Shown piece by piece: positions 14,060 through 14,754 of a stretch of DNA of 14,754 nt (position 1 is its first letter; each line of letters begins with the position of its first letter). The position numbers were made by a program, and so were the translations under genes. The notes under the pieces were generated by a model that worked only from the letters and a program-made list of their open reading frames with translations, had not been told where the DNA came from and made no database searches. This DNA comes from Lachnospiraceae bacterium UBA7027 (GTDB lineage Bacteria; Bacillota; Clostridia; Lachnospirales; Lachnospiraceae). The stretch covers positions 1 to 14,754 of the forward strand of contig DLBG01000051.1 in NCBI GenBank assembly GCA_002494135.1. The letters are read 5' to 3'.

Positions 14060-14542
14060 TTATTCTACATTTTTCAGCGCCTCATCCATCGGGATTTTGC
14101 GGATACGGGTGTAGTCAATGAACATCACGACAAGGTATGCCGCAAGAATCATTAACACGATCCATACAATCGTAATGGAAGGGATATGTGCCGGAATCCA
14201 GCCGTCCATCTGGCCGATGATGATTTTCCAAACAACTTCCAGTGCTTTCACTCCGAGGAAGGATGTGGCTACCGCCGAGATAATTACCATCCAGGTCGTA
14301 CTGAGTAAGTAAAGCGATGCAATCTCTCCGTTCTTGTATCCAAGAATCTTAACCATGGAAATGGCGTTTTCATTCTTCTCAATAATGACTTTCGTCAGAA
14401 GATAAATCAGAATTCCCGCAAAGATCAAGCATACAACTTTGAAATAATTCATGTATCCGCCAAAGCACATGCCGGACAGAAAACAATAAAAAAGAAAACC
14501 CCCGCGGCACCTGCAGTACGCATATCCGCGCCTGCCTGCCAC
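14060..14542 (-). pseudogene. 3' remnant of an FtsX-like ABC transporter permease
   Basis: The C-terminal about 130 residues look like the end of an FtsX-type permease: a membrane segment in MNYFKVVCLIFAGILIYLL, then TKVIIEKNENAISMVKILGY and NGEIASLYLLSTTWMVIIS, two more hydrophobic segments, and the typical last residues RIRKIPMDEALKNVE. Intact relatives are several times longer. The reading frame can be opened at a GTG at 14542, but residues 1-25 (MAGRRGYAYCRCRGGFLFYC) are Arg/Gly/Cys-rich and unlike a permease, and no ribosome site is evident. The 5' part of the gene has therefore been lost, with the join somewhere near 14450-14540. Such permeases are often encoded beside an OmpR-type regulator and kinase, as here. 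A short expressed membrane peptide cannot be excluded. Confidence 0.7.
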
Positions 14543-14572
14543 AAGGGTTTTCGAAAGTTCATGAACTATTTA

Positions 14573-14587
14573 CGGTGCCGGGCACCG
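14573..14587. terminator. Short GC-rich hairpin after the aldolase gene
   Basis: CGGTGC and GCACCG (14573-14578 and 14582-14587) form a 6-bp stem around CGG, 13 bp after the aldolase stop. On the minus strand it is followed by TAAATAGTTC, without a proper T-tract, so termination is doubtful. Just beyond lies the 12-bp palindrome AGTTCATGAACT (14556-14567). Confidence 0.35.
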
Positions 14588-14600
14588 GTTTAAGACTTAA

Positions 14601-14754
14601 TCAAGCCTTGCCTGCTGCTTCGAATCCTTCTGCAAGCTCTTTTGCCTTGGCAACGATTGCTTCGCAACCGGGCTTTAAAAGCTTTCTGGGATCATATCCC
14701 TTACCTTCGAGATCCTTACCTGCTTCGATGTACTTTCTGGTAGCTGCTGCGAAT
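14601..14754 (-). CDS. fba: Class II fructose-bisphosphate aldolase, C-terminal 50 residues (enters from the right edge)
   Basis: The visible end reads FAAATRKYIEAGKDLEGKGY, then DPRKLLKPGCEAIVAKAKEL, and finishes AEGFEAAGKA before TGA. The R-K-Y ... (F/Y)DPRK(L/Y)L ... A pattern is the usual C-terminus of zinc-dependent class II fructose-1,6-bisphosphate aldolase, the glycolytic enzyme that splits fructose-1,6-bisphosphate into dihydroxyacetone phosphate and glyceraldehyde-3-phosphate. The metal ligands and catalytic residues lie outside the window, so another class II ketose-bisphosphate aldolase (for example tagatose-type) is possible. The Lys-rich, GCA/AAG/GAA codon pattern suggests high expression. 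Its relation to the permease remnant downstream looks accidental. Confidence 0.7.
   Translation of the reverse strand, partial: FAAATRKYIEAGKDLEGKGYDPRKLLKPGCEAIVAKAKELAEGFEAAGKA

Overview
The window looks like chromosome of a low-to-mid GC Firmicute, most likely a Lachnospiraceae-type Clostridium relative. The evidence is the hrcA-grpE-dnaK order behind a perfect CIRCE operator, a DnaK N-terminus with the short Gram-positive form, strong AGGAGG-type ribosome binding sites, a DUF6465-type Lys/Ala/Pro-rich protein, and an OmpR-type two-component pair beside an FtsX-like permease remnant. This assignment is inferred from gene content; no search was run. I see no rRNA, tRNA, CRISPR array, transposase or phage gene.

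Layout. 1-2331 (minus): heat-shock operon hrcA-grpE-dnaK (dnaK runs off the left edge), with a sigma-A-type promoter and a CIRCE element in its leader. 2350-3157 (minus): one gene for a Lys/Ala/Pro-repeat protein with a small C-terminal DUF6465-like domain, with its own promoter and terminator. 3306-4561 (minus): a PLP-dependent aminotransferase with a promoter. 4594-5076 (plus): a small zinc-ribbon/membrane protein that looks 5'-truncated or frameshifted, ending at a bidirectional terminator. 5084-9711 (minus): a four-gene operon of YqhD-like alcohol dehydrogenase, cellobiose 2-epimerase, GH1 beta-glucosidase and VanX-like D-Ala-D-Ala dipeptidase. A 9-bp inverted repeat sits over its probable promoter. 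9822-10395 (plus): cyclophilin peptidyl-prolyl isomerase. 10480-10610 (plus): an intergenic element with its own -10 box, a 5' hairpin carrying a CUCCUCC loop, and tandem terminator-like hairpins; it is a candidate small RNA or attenuating leader. 10663-11469 (plus): pgeF. 11473-13951 (minus): histidine kinase and response regulator. 13969-14058: a complex control region for that pair. 14060-14542 (minus): the 3' end of an FtsX-like ABC permease, its 5' part missing. 14601-14754 (minus): C-terminus of a class II fructose-bisphosphate aldolase.

How the genes work together. HrcA with CIRCE should repress the chaperone operon, whose products GrpE and DnaK are nucleotide exchange factor and chaperone. 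The sugar operon would epimerise and hydrolyse imported cello- or manno-disaccharides in the cytoplasm, while the alcohol dehydrogenase removes aldehydes or recycles NADPH; the dipeptidase at its end is an unexpected partner. The two-component system has a large extracytoplasmic sensor region. Three AATACAC direct repeats with an 11-bp period lie just upstream of its -10 box, as expected for binding by an OmpR-family regulator and therefore for autoregulation. The permease remnant suggests that this system was once paired with an ABC transporter that has been lost here.

The most interesting signals are the two-component control region (phased repeats plus a terminator that overlaps the promoter), the 10480-10610 RNA element, the inverted repeat over the sugar-operon promoter, and the two truncated genes. 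No complete, clearly new multi-gene system is visible.
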